This document shows, piece after piece, positions 1-8,639 of a DNA stretch of 64,000 bases. A model generated the notes under the pieces. That model was given only the letters and a program-made list of their open reading frames with translations. It ran no database searches and was not told the DNA's origin. The translations under genes were made by a program, and so were the position numbers. The number at the start of each line of letters is the position of its first letter. Positions within the stretch are counted from its first letter, which is position 1. The DNA comes from Methylocapsa aurea (GTDB lineage: Bacteria; Pseudomonadota; Alphaproteobacteria; Rhizobiales; Beijerinckiaceae): assembly GCF_000746085.1 (NCBI RefSeq), contig NZ_KN050805.1:62001-126000 (forward strand), given 5' to 3'.

Positions 1-352
1 GTCGTCAAACGGCCCGGCAGCACATGATAGGTCAGGACGGCAGAGAGCTGATCCTTGTTCTCTGGCTTCAGCAACCCTTCGACGGTTCCCGCGGGAAGCT
101 GATTAAACGCGGCGTTGGTCGGCGCGAAAACCGTGAACGGACCGGCGCCTTGCAACGTATCGACGAGGCCCGCCGCCTTGACCGCCGCGACGAGCGTTGT
201 GTTGTCCTTGGAGTTGACGGCGTTCTGGATGATGTTCTTGCTCGGATACATGGCCGCGCCGCCGACCATCTTGGTCATTTCGGCGAAGGCTGTTCCGGAG
301 AGTCCAGCAACGGAGATGAAAGCGGCGGCAAATGCGATGCGATTGAATTTCA
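1..352 (-). CDS. Fasciclin (FAS1) domain secreted protein, partial at left edge
   Basis: The minus strand reads from an ATG at 352 to the window edge without a stop, so the C-terminus is missing. The protein opens with a signal peptide ([18 protein letters not shown], cleavage near AFA-EM). A FAS1 domain start follows: a conserved stretch with [17 protein letters not shown], then [17 protein letters not shown] and the H2-like LTYHVLPG. These are the hallmark FAS1 blocks of secreted or surface adhesion-type proteins. In bacteria such small single-domain proteins are exported and mostly of unknown role. The gene stands alone here, reading away from purD. The family call is firm; the function is not. 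Confidence 0.85.
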
Positions 353-431
353 TGGATGCGCTCCTCTTTAAGACTTGCCGGCTGTGTCTTGCCGGCATGT
401 TGGTCTTTACGGAGGCCCGCGCGAAAAAGTT

Positions 432-1718
432 TCAGAGCCGTTGCAACGCCCGCCAGCCGATGTCGCGCCGGCAGAAACCTTGCGGCCAATCGATCGCATC
501 GATCGCCGCATAGGCGCGCGCCCGCGCCTCGACCACATCAGCGCCAAGACCCGTGACATTGAGGACGCGGCCGCCATTAGCGAGCAGCCTTGTCCCCTCA
601 ACCTTCGTCCCCGCATGGGTGATCGTGACGAAGGGCATCGCCTGCGCGCGCGCGAGGCCGAGGATTTCGCTCCCCTTTTGCGGCGCTTCGGGATAGCCCT
701 TGGCGGCGAGAACGACGCTGAGCGCGGTCAGCGGCGAGAGTCGCAGCGGTGGCTGTGGAAGATTGCCCTCGACGCAAGCGAGCATCAACGCGAGCAAATC
801 CTCTTCGAGGCGCGGCAGCATGACCTGGGTTTCCGGATCGCCGAAGCGCACATTGAACTCGATCAGCTTGGGACCCGCCTCGCCAATCATCAGACCGGCG
901 AAAAGCACGCCTTTGAACGGCATGCCCATCTCCGCCATGCCTTGCAGCGTCGGCTCAATGATTTCGCGCATGACGCGCAGGCTCATCGGCGCGTCCATCA
1001 CCGGCGCTGGCGAATAGGCGCCCATGCCGCCGGTGTTGGGACCGCGCTCGCCTTCGCCGAGGCGCTTGTGATCCTGCGCCGAAGCGAAGGCCACTGCGCG
1101 CGCGCCATCGCAAAGGGCGAAAAACGAGGCCTCCTCGCCTTCGAGAAACTCCTCGACGACAATCGTTCGTTGGCCCCCGGCCGGTCCTGCTTGACCGAAG
1201 CCGCCTGCAAACATCGCCTCGATCGCGGCCTCGGCCTCATCGAGGCTCATCGCCACGACGACCCCCTTGCCGCTCGCAAGTCCATCCGCCTTGATGACGA
1301 TCGGCGCGCCCTTTTCGCGCACATAGGCCGTGGCGGACGCGGCGTCGGAGAAGAGCGCATATGCGGCGGTCGGAATCTTGTAGCGGGCGCAAAACTCCTT
1401 GGTGAAGCCTTTCGATCCCTCAAGCTGCGCGGCGGCCTTGCTAGGCCCGAAGGCCTTGATCCCCGCCACCGCCAGATCGTCGACGATTCCGGCGACGAGC
1501 GGCGCCTCAGGGCCGACCACGACGAGATCTATCGCCATCAGCTTGCAAAAATTCGCCACCGCCGAGTGGTCGGTCACATCGAGCGCGACGGCGCGCCCCA
1601 AAGAGAGCATGCCGGGATTGCCTGGGGCGACAAAAAGCTCCCTCAGCCTTCGGCTTTTCGCAAGCGCAATAGCGATGGCGTGCTCGCGCCCGCCGGACCC
1701 GAGGAGAAGAACATTCAT
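432..1718 (-). CDS. purD: Phosphoribosylamine--glycine ligase
   Basis: PurD catalyses the second step of purine synthesis: phosphoribosylamine + glycine + ATP give GAR. The 428-residue length is typical of the family. The N-terminus MNVLLLGSGGREHAIA is the family signature for the PRA-binding domain. The ATP-grasp core follows with IVIKADGLASGKGV and EEFLEGEEASF, and the metal/ATP end block LIEFNVRFGDPETQ is intact. The start at 1718 is the only one that keeps the GSGGREHA motif at residue 7. The gene is monocistronic here. The long ORF on the opposite strand is a GC-rich shadow. Confidence 0.97.
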   Translation of the reverse strand: MNVLLLGSGGREHAIAIALAKSRRLRELFVAPGNPGMLSLGRAVALDVTDHSAVANFCKLMAIDLVVVGPEAPLVAGIVDDLAVAGIKAFGPSKAAAQLEGSKGFTKEFCARYKIPTAAYALFSDAASATAYVREKGAPIVIKADGLASGKGVVVAMSLDEAEAAIEAMFAGGFGQAGPAGGQRTIVVEEFLEGEEASFFALCDGARAVAFASAQDHKRLGEGERGPNTGGMGAYSPAPVMDAPMSLRVMREIIEPTLQGMAEMGMPFKGVLFAGLMIGEAGPKLIEFNVRFGDPETQVMLPRLEEDLLALMLACVEGNLPQPPLRLSPLTALSVVLAAKGYPEAPQKGSEILGLARAQAMPFVTITHAGTKVEGTRLLANGGRVLNVTGLGADVVEARARAYAAIDAIDWPQGFCRRDIGWRALQRL

Positions 1719-1916
1719 GGTCGAGCCATCGCCATTCGAAGGGGGATGTTTGACGCAAAGTCAGGCGTCGCCGCAATCCTTCCTTGCAATGCCATAGCTG
1801 CAGCCGAAAACATACCGGAAAGAGAGACTTGCCTACCCTGCGGCAAAGTGAAAAACTCCTCTTGCGACAGGTTGCCGCATGAACTCCTCGTAAAAGCTTT
1901 TATAGGGAGAAGAACG

Positions 1917-2264
1917 ATGGCAGAGACGCCAAGATTCATGCAAGGTGTTTATCAGTTTGAAGGCAAGGGGCTCGACAAGCCGCTCCCGCCTCAATCAAAG
2001 ATTGCGTATACGGTTCCTGGCGACAAGCGGGTGCGGCCAATTTATGTCCGCGCCGGAAATTCATCAGCCGAGATGGTCTGTCTGGTGTTGACAAGCAACG
2101 GCGACCCAATTCGCTATTGCCCTATAGGCGCCAAGAGCGGGATCGACGTCGGCCTTCACGTGATTGAAGAACGCGGTCCGGGCACGGCGCTGGAAGTGCT
2201 CGTCGCCGCCCCCGAAGGCGTCAAAGGCACGGTCGTCATCGATGTCGGCTTGATGGAAGCCTAG
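1917..2264 (+). CDS. Conserved-looking small protein of unknown function (115 aa)
   Basis: This 115-residue protein starts at ATG 1917, seven bases after a clear AGGGAGA ribosome-binding site. It lies at the end of a much longer open frame that is only the purD shadow, so the start is chosen from the RBS. The sequence is balanced and looks real, with blocks such as RPIYVRAGNSSAEMVCLVL, DPIRYCPIGAKSGIDVG and VVIDVGLMEA. It has no signal peptide or membrane segment and contains two cysteines. The C-terminal half looks beta-rich. I do not recognise the family. The stop codon TAG is the first part of a dispersed palindromic repeat (2263 onward). Confidence 0.7.
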   Translation: MAETPRFMQGVYQFEGKGLDKPLPPQSKIAYTVPGDKRVRPIYVRAGNSSAEMVCLVLTSNGDPIRYCPIGAKSGIDVGLHVIEERGPGTALEVLVAAPEGVKGTVVIDVGLMEA

Positions 2265-2378
2265 AGCATATTCCGAACGGATTGGTTCGATCTGTTCGAC
2301 AAGAATATGCTCAGACTTCTTAACGGTGGAGCGATGTCTGATCGACCGAATGACCCCATTCGATCGGAAGGCGCTTTA
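2263..2378. repeat. Dispersed two-hairpin palindromic element (B type, copy 1)
   Basis: The first hairpin spans 2264-2312, with end arms GAGCATATTC and GAATATGCTC and a long imperfect inner stem. The second spans about 2338-2370 and pairs CCGAATG with CATTCGATCGG. The same order (GAGCATATT hairpin, then CTCAG..TCTT..AAC, then the CGAATG/CATTCGATCGGAA hairpin and GCGCT) recurs at 4455-4543. The first hairpin alone recurs at 17770-17817 in reverse orientation. The rest of this gap, to 2584, holds no gene I can support. Confidence 0.8.
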
Positions 2379-2584
2379 GCCCGTCCGCCTCGACAAGACC
2401 CATGCCCGCGTCGCGCCGGCCGCTCGCAATGCGACGATCGCCCGGTGCGGCGCGATGCCCGCGCAGGCTGAGGTTGCTTATAATCCCCACGAACTCAGCG
2501 CCGCCGCCGAGGCGGATCATTGCCGCCTCAAACCCGCTCTCCGGCCTCCTTTGCGCAAGCGCGCATTCTCAACCTGGAAACACC

Positions 2585-4402
2585 CTATCTGCGGCCAAAC
2601 AGCTTTTCGACGTCGCTGAGTTTTAGTTCGACATAGGTCGGGCGGCCGTGATTGCATTGGCCAGAGCCCGGCGTGCGCTCCATCTCGCGCAACAGGCTGT
2701 TCATTTCCTCGGCGCTGAGATGGCGCCCGGCGCGCACCGAATGGTGGCAGGCCATGGTCGCGAGCACATGGTCCAAACGCCTTTCCAGGGAGGCGAGGCC
2801 GCGCTCGTCCTCGCTGAGCGCGGCCGCAAGATCGCGCAGGAGCTGCTGCGCGTCATCGGTCCTCAAGACCGCCGGCATTTCATGAATCGCGAGCGCGCCC
2901 GGTCCGAAGGGTTCGACGACGAGGCCGAGTTCCGCAAGCAGCGGCGCGGCGTCGGTGAGGCGCTCGACGTCGCCCCGCCCCATTTCGACAATGATTGGCG
3001 CAAGAAGCGCCTGACGTTCGACCGCCATCGCGGCCCGCGCGGCCTTCAGGCGCTCATAGACGAGACGCTCATGTGCGGCGTGCTGATCGACGATGACGAT
3101 CCCATCGCGGGTTTGCGCCACAATATAGGTCTGATGGATCTGCGCGCGGGCCGCGCCGAGCGGAGCGTCGATGTCCGCGGGCGAAGGCGGTTGCGCATGG
3201 GCCCGCGCATCGGCGGCGCGCGCATCGGCTGGTGAAGAGAACTCCCCAAACCCTTGCTGCGCCGGTTCCGAGAAGCCGGGATATGCCGGCGATTGCCGCC
3301 AATCCCAATTGGCCGATGGCGCGGGCCGGGCGGGAGTTCCGCGCTCGAAGCCGCGCCGCGCGATCAGGTCAAGCGCCGCCGCGCCATTGTTCGGGGTCGC
3401 GCGATGAAGCGCGGCTTGCAAGGTTTGCTTCAGCGCGCCGACGATGAGGCCGCGCACGAGCCCGCCATCGCGAAAGCGCACTTCGGCCTTGGCCGGATGG
3501 ACATTGACGTCGACCTCGCGCGGATCGCAGGAGAGGAACAGAACCAGCGCCGGATGGCGCCCTTGCGGCAGAAAATCCATATAGGCGGCGCGCACCGCGC
3601 CAACCAAAAGCTTGTCGCGCACCGGGCGCCCATTGACGAAGAGATATTGAGACGAAGCATTGGCGCGATGCCAGGTCGGCAGCCCGGCGAATCCATCAAG
3701 CCGAATGCCTTCCCGCGCCGCCTCGACGCGCAGCGCATTGGCGCGAAACTCTTCGCCCAGAATATCGGAAAGGCGGGTCAAAAGCGCGGCTTCGCCAAGG
3801 CCGGTCGCGGCAAGTTCGAAGCTGGCGGCCTCGCTCGCCGTAAAGGTAAAGCGCACCGTTTGATGCGCCATGGCGAGGCGCTGCACGACATCGGCGGCGG
3901 CGCGCGCCTCGGCGCGATCGCTCTTCAAGAATTTCAGCCGCGCTGGAGTGGCGGCAAACAGATCTCGGATTTCGACCCGCGTTCCCTGGGGGTGGGCGCA
4001 TGGCGCGACGGCGCGCTTGTCGCCCTGATCGACAAGAATATGCGCTCCATGCGGCGAATCCATTGCGCGGGAAAAAACTTCGAGCGTGGCGATCGAGCCG
4101 ATCGAGGGCAGCGCCTCGCCGCGAAAGCCAAGCGTCGCGATGGCGGAGAGATCGCCATCGGGGAGTTTCGAGGTCGCGTGGCGCTCGACGGCGAGGTCGA
4201 GATCTTGCCCCGACATGCCCGATCCATTGTCGATGACGCGGATAAGCTTTTTTCCACCCGCCTCGATCGCAATGTCGATGCGGCTCGCGCCGGCGTCGAG
4301 AGCATTCTCGATCAATTCCTTCAGCGCGGAAGCCGGCCGCTCGACAACCTCGCCCGCCGCGATGCGGTCGACGAGAACAGGATCGAGACGGCGGATGGGC
4401 AT
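2585..4402 (-). CDS. mutL: DNA mismatch repair protein MutL (endonuclease type)
   Basis: MutL links mismatch recognition by MutS to strand incision. The N-terminal GHKL ATPase domain shows MPIRRLDPVLVDRIAAGEV, the DNGSGM nucleotide motif and GFRGEALPSI. The C-terminal domain has the metal-binding endonuclease motif DQHAAHERLVYE, ACHHSVRAG and CNHGRPT, so this MutL should nick DNA itself, as in bacteria lacking MutH. The start is set at ATG 4402 (605 aa), five bases after AGGAGG. The open frame runs 63 codons further upstream, but that part is read through a dispersed repeat (4455-4591), so it is not coding. Confidence 0.97.
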   Translation of the reverse strand: MPIRRLDPVLVDRIAAGEVVERPASALKELIENALDAGASRIDIAIEAGGKKLIRVIDNGSGMSGQDLDLAVERHATSKLPDGDLSAIATLGFRGEALPSIGSIATLEVFSRAMDSPHGAHILVDQGDKRAVAPCAHPQGTRVEIRDLFAATPARLKFLKSDRAEARAAADVVQRLAMAHQTVRFTFTASEAASFELAATGLGEAALLTRLSDILGEEFRANALRVEAAREGIRLDGFAGLPTWHRANASSQYLFVNGRPVRDKLLVGAVRAAYMDFLPQGRHPALVLFLSCDPREVDVNVHPAKAEVRFRDGGLVRGLIVGALKQTLQAALHRATPNNGAAALDLIARRGFERGTPARPAPSANWDWRQSPAYPGFSEPAQQGFGEFSSPADARAADARAHAQPPSPADIDAPLGAARAQIHQTYIVAQTRDGIVIVDQHAAHERLVYERLKAARAAMAVERQALLAPIIVEMGRGDVERLTDAAPLLAELGLVVEPFGPGALAIHEMPAVLRTDDAQQLLRDLAAALSEDERGLASLERRLDHVLATMACHHSVRAGRHLSAEEMNSLLREMERTPGSGQCNHGRPTYVELKLSDVEKLFGRR

Positions 4403-4454
4403 GGGTCCTCCTTTTATGAGCAAAGTCCGACCATCCTCGGCGTCATTTGGCGCC

Positions 4455-4543
4455 AGAGCATATTTCGAGAATATGCTCAGCCTCTTTAACACTGGAACGA
4501 TTTCCAATCGATCGAATGACTCCATTCGATCGGAAAGCGCTCT
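4455..4543. repeat. Dispersed two-hairpin palindromic element (B type, copy 2)
   Basis: A perfect nine-base-arm hairpin lies at 4456-4478 (GAGCATATT, loop TCGAG, AATATGCTC). A second hairpin at about 4500-4537 is built from CGATCGAATG and CATTCGATCG. Copy 1 at 2263 has the same order and spacing but a much longer first loop. The element lies directly upstream of mutL and abuts the A-type element at 4544. Confidence 0.8.
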
Positions 4544-4668
4544 AGAGCCGGATTCAGACTTTGGACGGAATCGCGACGCGATCTCGTCCAAAGTCTGAAT
4601 CCGCCTCTCATCAAAGAGTTAGAGCATGATGCCGAAAACCGGTTTCCACTTTTCGGCATCATGCTCTA
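4544..4668. repeat. Dispersed two-hairpin palindromic element (A type, copy 1)
   Basis: The first hairpin (4551-4591) has 17-base arms, GATTCAGACTTTGGACG against CGTCCAAAGTCTGAATC. A linker CCGCCTCTCATCAAAGAGTT follows. The second hairpin has 18-base arms, 4621-4638 against 4650-4667 (AGAGCATGATGCCGAAAA and its complement). The second hairpin is identical over 47 bases to 38071-38117. It fills most of the gap between mutL and the hydrolase gene. Confidence 0.9.
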
Positions 4669-4717
4669 GGGAGCGGAAATCGGTTAGGGTGGCAACCCTG
4701 CGCCTGCCGACGACGAG

Positions 4718-5530
4718 ATGGCAATGGAAAAAGACCGCTTTGACGCCAGGCGCGGATTCGGCCTGATTCTGCGCCGCCTCGCAAGGCGCTTGTCCTTTTT
4801 CGAAAATCGGCTTTCGGCGTCACTTTGGCGAGAAAAGCTGTTGCGAAGCGTGCAGCGCTACGCGCCGAGCGAAGGCCAAGCTCCCCACCCGACAGCGCTC
4901 CTGCTGCATGGCTGCGCCGGCGATAAGGCGCATGCCGTCAATTGGGCGCGCCTCCTCGCGCGCCATGGGATCCTTGTCTATACCATCGACAGCCTGACTC
5001 CGCGCAACATCGATGTCTTGCAGGCGCGCTGCCTTGTCTGCACGGGGCTGCGCCTGCGAGGGCGCGAACGCAGCCGCGACATAACCGAGGCCCTTTCCTT
5101 TGTGCTGCAAGACCCCATGGTCGATCGTCGGCGGATCTCCCTCATCGGCTGGTCGCATGGAGCCTGGACCATCATGGAATGGATGCTCGACGAAAGGGCC
5201 GCGGCTTTCGCCGAGCAGGCGGATCTCGCCATCGCTTCCCTCGTCCTGATCTATCCCTATTGCGGCCTTGCCTCCAACATCCATGACAAAGACTGGAGCC
5301 GCCATTTGCCCATCATGGTAGCAACGGGAGGAAAGGATTCCATCGCGCCCAACAAGAAAGCTTTCACTTCTATCGAACGGCTTTCAGCAATCAACGCGCC
5401 GGTTGAGCATATGCATATCGAATGCGCGGGGCATGGTTTCGACGTCGAAGGAAATGCGCACTATAGCGCCGAGCAAACGCGGCGCCTCCAAGAGGCCGTT
5501 CTCGCGTTTCTGGGCCGCATCAATCGGTGA
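4718..5530 (+). CDS. Alpha/beta hydrolase (dienelactone-hydrolase-like)
   Basis: A 270-residue alpha/beta-hydrolase. The oxyanion-hole strand reads TALLLHGCAGDKAHAVNWA, the nucleophile elbow is ISLIGWSHGAW (G-W-S-H-G, serine nucleophile), and a late histidine lies in CAGHGFDVEG, giving a plausible Ser-Asp-His triad with the aspartate after VATGGKDSIAP. The overall pattern fits the dienelactone hydrolase group. There is no signal peptide, although the basic N-terminus RLARRLSFFENRLSASLW is unusual. The substrate is unknown. The gene stands alone, with repeats upstream and convergent M16 genes downstream. Confidence 0.8.
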   Translation: MAMEKDRFDARRGFGLILRRLARRLSFFENRLSASLWREKLLRSVQRYAPSEGQAPHPTALLLHGCAGDKAHAVNWARLLARHGILVYTIDSLTPRNIDVLQARCLVCTGLRLRGRERSRDITEALSFVLQDPMVDRRRISLIGWSHGAWTIMEWMLDERAAAFAEQADLAIASLVLIYPYCGLASNIHDKDWSRHLPIMVATGGKDSIAPNKKAFTSIERLSAINAPVEHMHIECAGHGFDVEGNAHYSAEQTRRLQEAVLAFLGRINR

Positions 5531-5574
5531 GCCGAAGATTCTCTTCCCCAGGCCGCAATCTCAAGAGGACGCCC

Positions 5575-6855
5575 TCACATCCCTTCCGGGCGCCCGGCGA
5601 CGGCGACGAGCAGCTTCGCATCGCCGAACAGGCGCTTGGCCGCGCGTTTGGCGTCTTCCATCGTCACCGCGGCGATGAGCTTGTTGCGCTCGTCGAGATA
5701 TTCGACGCCGAATCCTTCGGTCTGCAGATGGGCGAGCTGGCTGGCGATCTTGGTCGAGGTGTCGAAGCGCAGCGCATAGGAGCCGATCAGATATTTCTTC
5801 GCCTTGTCGAGCTCCTCCTCGGTCGGCCCGAGATCCGAGAGGCTCGCGATTTCGGTCTCGATCACGCCCATCGATTCGGCCGCGCGTTCGTTCTTGGTCG
5901 AGGTGCCGCCGGTGAGCATGGCGGCGTGATCATAGGTGACGAGCTGCGAATAGACCGAATAGGCGAGACCGCGCTTCTCGCGCACCTCGCGAAACAGCCG
6001 CGCCGAAAAAATGCCGCCGCCGAGAATATGATTGATGACAGTCGCCGCGATGAAATCCTGGTCCTTGCGGGCAATGCCCTGGCGCCCGAAACGGATGGTC
6101 GATTGCGGCACGTCGATGTCGACGACCCGGCGCCCGCCTTCGCCGGAAAACGCCACGGTTGCGATTGGCGCAAGCGCGCCTTTTTCGGGCAGAGCCCCGA
6201 AAACATCGTCGAGATGGCCGGCAAGCGTCGCCGCGTCGATGGCGCCGACCACGGCGATCTTCAGCTTGTCGCGCGCGAACGTGGCGGCGCGCATGTCGAT
6301 CAGATTGCCTTGGGTCAGCGTCGGCAAAGTCGCGAGGTCGCCGCGCACCGGCAGGCCATAGGGATGATCAGGATAGGACGCCGAGCGGAAAGTGCGGCTG
6401 GCGACATAGTCGGGATCATTGGCCTCGCGCTTCAAGCTCGCCGCCACCTGGCTCAGCACCCGCTCAAAGGGCTCGGCGTCGAGACGCGCCTTGGTCACCG
6501 CAAGCTGCAACAGCTCAAAGGCGCGCGCGCTATTGCGCGACAGAGTCTGCATCCGCCCGCTCAAAATGTCGCGATCGGCCGAGAAGGACATTTCGATCGC
6601 GTCCTCGTCGAGAGCGCGATGGAAGCCCTCCGCGTCATAGGGACCCGCCCCTTCATCGAGCAGGCCGGCGAGAAGGGTGGCGACGCCCGGCTTGCCAATC
6701 GGGTCTTGCGACGCGCCGCCTTTGAAAGCGAATTCGAGAGCGACGAGAGGAACCGCATAATCCTCGACAAGCCAAGCTTCGATGCCGCCTTTCGAGACGA
6801 CCTTCTGCACGGCGGCGGCGCGAGAGGGGCTTTGCGTGCTGGCGCGTGCGGTCAT
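5575..6855 (-). CDS. M16 family peptidase-like protein lacking the zinc motif
   Basis: This protein of about 426 residues has the M16 (insulinase/processing peptidase) fold. Recognisable blocks are LVEDYAVPLVALEFAFKGG, GVATLLAGLLDEGAG and EKRGLAYSVYSQLVTY, the last matching the family R/Y substrate-binding region. The HXXEH zinc site is absent: the position reads ATLLAGLLDEG. It is therefore probably the non-catalytic partner of the gene just upstream, as in two-subunit M16B enzymes. The frame opens with a GTG at 6891, but ATG 6855 (MTARASTQ) is preferred. Neither start has a strong RBS. The 24-61 bp gap to the upstream gene implies one operon. Confidence 0.85.
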   Translation of the reverse strand: MTARASTQSPSRAAAVQKVVSKGGIEAWLVEDYAVPLVALEFAFKGGASQDPIGKPGVATLLAGLLDEGAGPYDAEGFHRALDEDAIEMSFSADRDILSGRMQTLSRNSARAFELLQLAVTKARLDAEPFERVLSQVAASLKREANDPDYVASRTFRSASYPDHPYGLPVRGDLATLPTLTQGNLIDMRAATFARDKLKIAVVGAIDAATLAGHLDDVFGALPEKGALAPIATVAFSGEGGRRVVDIDVPQSTIRFGRQGIARKDQDFIAATVINHILGGGIFSARLFREVREKRGLAYSVYSQLVTYDHAAMLTGGTSTKNERAAESMGVIETEIASLSDLGPTEEELDKAKKYLIGSYALRFDTSTKIASQLAHLQTEGFGVEYLDERNKLIAAVTMEDAKRAAKRLFGDAKLLVAVAGRPEGM

Positions 6856-6915
6856 GAGCTTTGCATCCAAAAAATCCGCGTCCCGAAACACTCCGGGACG
6901 CGGCGAAAGAAGTAT

Positions 6916-8304
6916 TCAGCCGGCAATGGGCGCTGTCTCGGCGGCGGCTTGCGCGGGCGCGGAGGCCGGCAGCAGAAATCCGGTCACGCTCCGCTTTTTG
7001 TCGAGCCAGCGCGCCGCCTTCCTTACGTCCTCGGCGCTCACGGCCTCGATCCGTTCGGGCCAATGCGCGACATCCTCAAGCTTCATGCCGGTCGCCAGAG
7101 CCGCGCCATACCAGCGCGCGAGCGTCGCCTGATTGTCCTGCGCATAAATCGCCTCGGCGACGAGACGGGTCTTGGCGCGCAGGAAATCGGCCTCGTCGAC
7201 GCCGTTCGCGGCGACGCGGGCGATCACGGCGTCGATCGCAGCTTCAAGACGATCGAGCCCGACGCCGGGCGCCGGCACCGCGAAAACGTAGAAGCGCGTA
7301 TCGTCGACCGCCGTGCCCTGGTAATGCGCTCCCGCCGCAACGGCGAGCTTGTCATCCATGACCAAGGTCTTGAAGAGAAGGCTGGTCTGGCCGCCGCCAA
7401 GGAGATGGGCGAGAACCTCGAGCGCCTCCGCCTCCCCCGGCGCTGCGGTGCGGTAGGAGGGCGCCAGAAACACGCTCTGGAGCGAGGGCTGCTCCACTTT
7501 TTCGTCGGCGAGCGTGACGAGACGGTGCGCGCGCGGCTGCGGCTCGCGCGGGCGGGTCCGCTTCGGCGGAACGCCGCGCGCCGGGATAGGGCCATAAATC
7601 TTTTGCGCGAGGTCGATGACCTCTTGCGGCTCGACATCGCCGGCGACGACGAGAATGGCGTTTTCCGGCGTGTAGAAACGATCGTAATAGGCGAGAGCGT
7701 CGTCGCGGCCGAGGTCCTCGATCTCATGGCTCCATCCGATAATCGGCTTGCCATAGGGATGATGGGTGTAGAGCGCGGCCTGGACGGCTTCGTTGAGCTG
7801 ATCGGAGGGATCGGAATCGGTGCGCATCCGGCGCTCTTCGAGTACGACATCGCGCTCGGGCGCAACCACCTCGTCAGTCAGAACGAGGTTTTTCATGCGG
7901 TCGGCCTCGTATTCCATGCAGACGCCGAGGTGCTCCTTGGCGACCCGCTGGAAATAGGCGGTATAATCGTTGGATGTGAAGGCGTTCTCCTGGCCGCCGA
8001 AATCCGCGACGATTTCCGAGAACTTGCCCTGCGGATTGGCCTTGGTGCCTTTGAACATCAAATGTTCAAGGAAATGCGCGATGCCGGATTTGCCCAGCGG
8101 ATCGTCCGCCGAACCGTTCCGATACCAGACCATATGAGTCACGACCGGCGCGCGATGGTCGGGAATGACGACGATGTCGAGACCGTTGGCGAGCTTCGCC
8201 TGGGTAATGGCTGGCCCCGCGGGTCTGGCCGAGGATGGCGCGGCGGGCGTGAGAAAAACGGCGCCGGACGCCGCCGCGGTGTGACCAAAAGACATCCGAG
8301 CCAT
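6916..8304 (-). CDS. M16 family zinc metallopeptidase (catalytic subunit)
   Basis: The zinc-binding HXXEH motif is HFLEH in SGIAHFLEHLMFKGT, with the third ligand glutamate in the downstream EYEADRM region. The N-terminal blocks ANGLDIVVIPDHRAPVV and MVWYRNGSADDPLGKSG are typical of bacterial M16B peptidases. The frame begins with TTG at 8316. ATG 8304 (MARMSFGHTAAASG) is chosen because GAAGAAA precedes it and it gives a signal-like N-terminus; the protein is then about 462 residues and probably exported. It forms an operon with the zinc-less partner downstream. Confidence 0.9.
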   Translation of the reverse strand: MARMSFGHTAAASGAVFLTPAAPSSARPAGPAITQAKLANGLDIVVIPDHRAPVVTHMVWYRNGSADDPLGKSGIAHFLEHLMFKGTKANPQGKFSEIVADFGGQENAFTSNDYTAYFQRVAKEHLGVCMEYEADRMKNLVLTDEVVAPERDVVLEERRMRTDSDPSDQLNEAVQAALYTHHPYGKPIIGWSHEIEDLGRDDALAYYDRFYTPENAILVVAGDVEPQEVIDLAQKIYGPIPARGVPPKRTRPREPQPRAHRLVTLADEKVEQPSLQSVFLAPSYRTAAPGEAEALEVLAHLLGGGQTSLLFKTLVMDDKLAVAAGAHYQGTAVDDTRFYVFAVPAPGVGLDRLEAAIDAVIARVAANGVDEADFLRAKTRLVAEAIYAQDNQATLARWYGAALATGMKLEDVAHWPERIEAVSAEDVRKAARWLDKKRSVTGFLLPASAPAQAAAETAPIAG

Positions 8305-8639
8305 CGCTTTCTTCAATCCATCGTGCTCAGGGAGCCGCGCCCAAGGCGGCGCTCCCGCGACATTCGTCCGCCCGCCGTTCGTCCAGCAAGCCGATTGAAG
8401 CGAATATAGGATGAAAAAACGAAAGCGTCATAGTTTTATCGCGACGAATAATCGCGACCGCCGCCACGGAGCGCATTCCGATCGCAAGGATCGACAAGGG
8501 TTCGCTTGGATCTGACATATTGGAGCATTTGCTCATCCAAAAAGTCTGCAACTTCTTGGGATCATGCTCGAAAAAGCGACATCGTTAAGCGGGCTCGACC
8601 TTGCCCGCTCTATCTGAGCCCGCTCGTCAAGCTCACGCC
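8305..8639. other. Intergenic region, 335 bp, no supported gene
   Basis: This stretch lies between the start of the M16 gene and the end of the exported unknown gene. The short open frames here are compositionally poor and overlap a palindromic repeat at 8523-8569. It presumably carries the promoter of the M16 pair, but I see no clear sigma-70 boxes. Confidence 0.5.
8523..8569. repeat. Dispersed palindrome, C type (copy 1)
   Basis: The sequence runs from GAGCATTTGCTCATCCAAA through AGTCTGCAACTTCTTGGG to ATCATGCTC. The inner part AAAGTCTGCAACTTCTTGGGAT is shared with copies at 53491-53535 and 53555-53598, which makes this a family rather than a chance palindrome. Confidence 0.75.

Noticed and set aside
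375-1916. Long plus-strand open frame opposite purD
   Set aside because: Charge-rich, low-information translation in GC-rich antisense; only its last 115 codons (from 1917) have an RBS and protein-like sequence.
2320-2520. 66-codon minus-strand open frame downstream of mutL
   Set aside because: Its end is read through the B-type repeat and no family or RBS was recognised; a decayed fragment cannot be excluded.
5527-8409. 960-codon plus-strand open frame opposite the M16 genes
   Set aside because: Antisense shadow of two genes with clear family motifs; its translation shows no domain.
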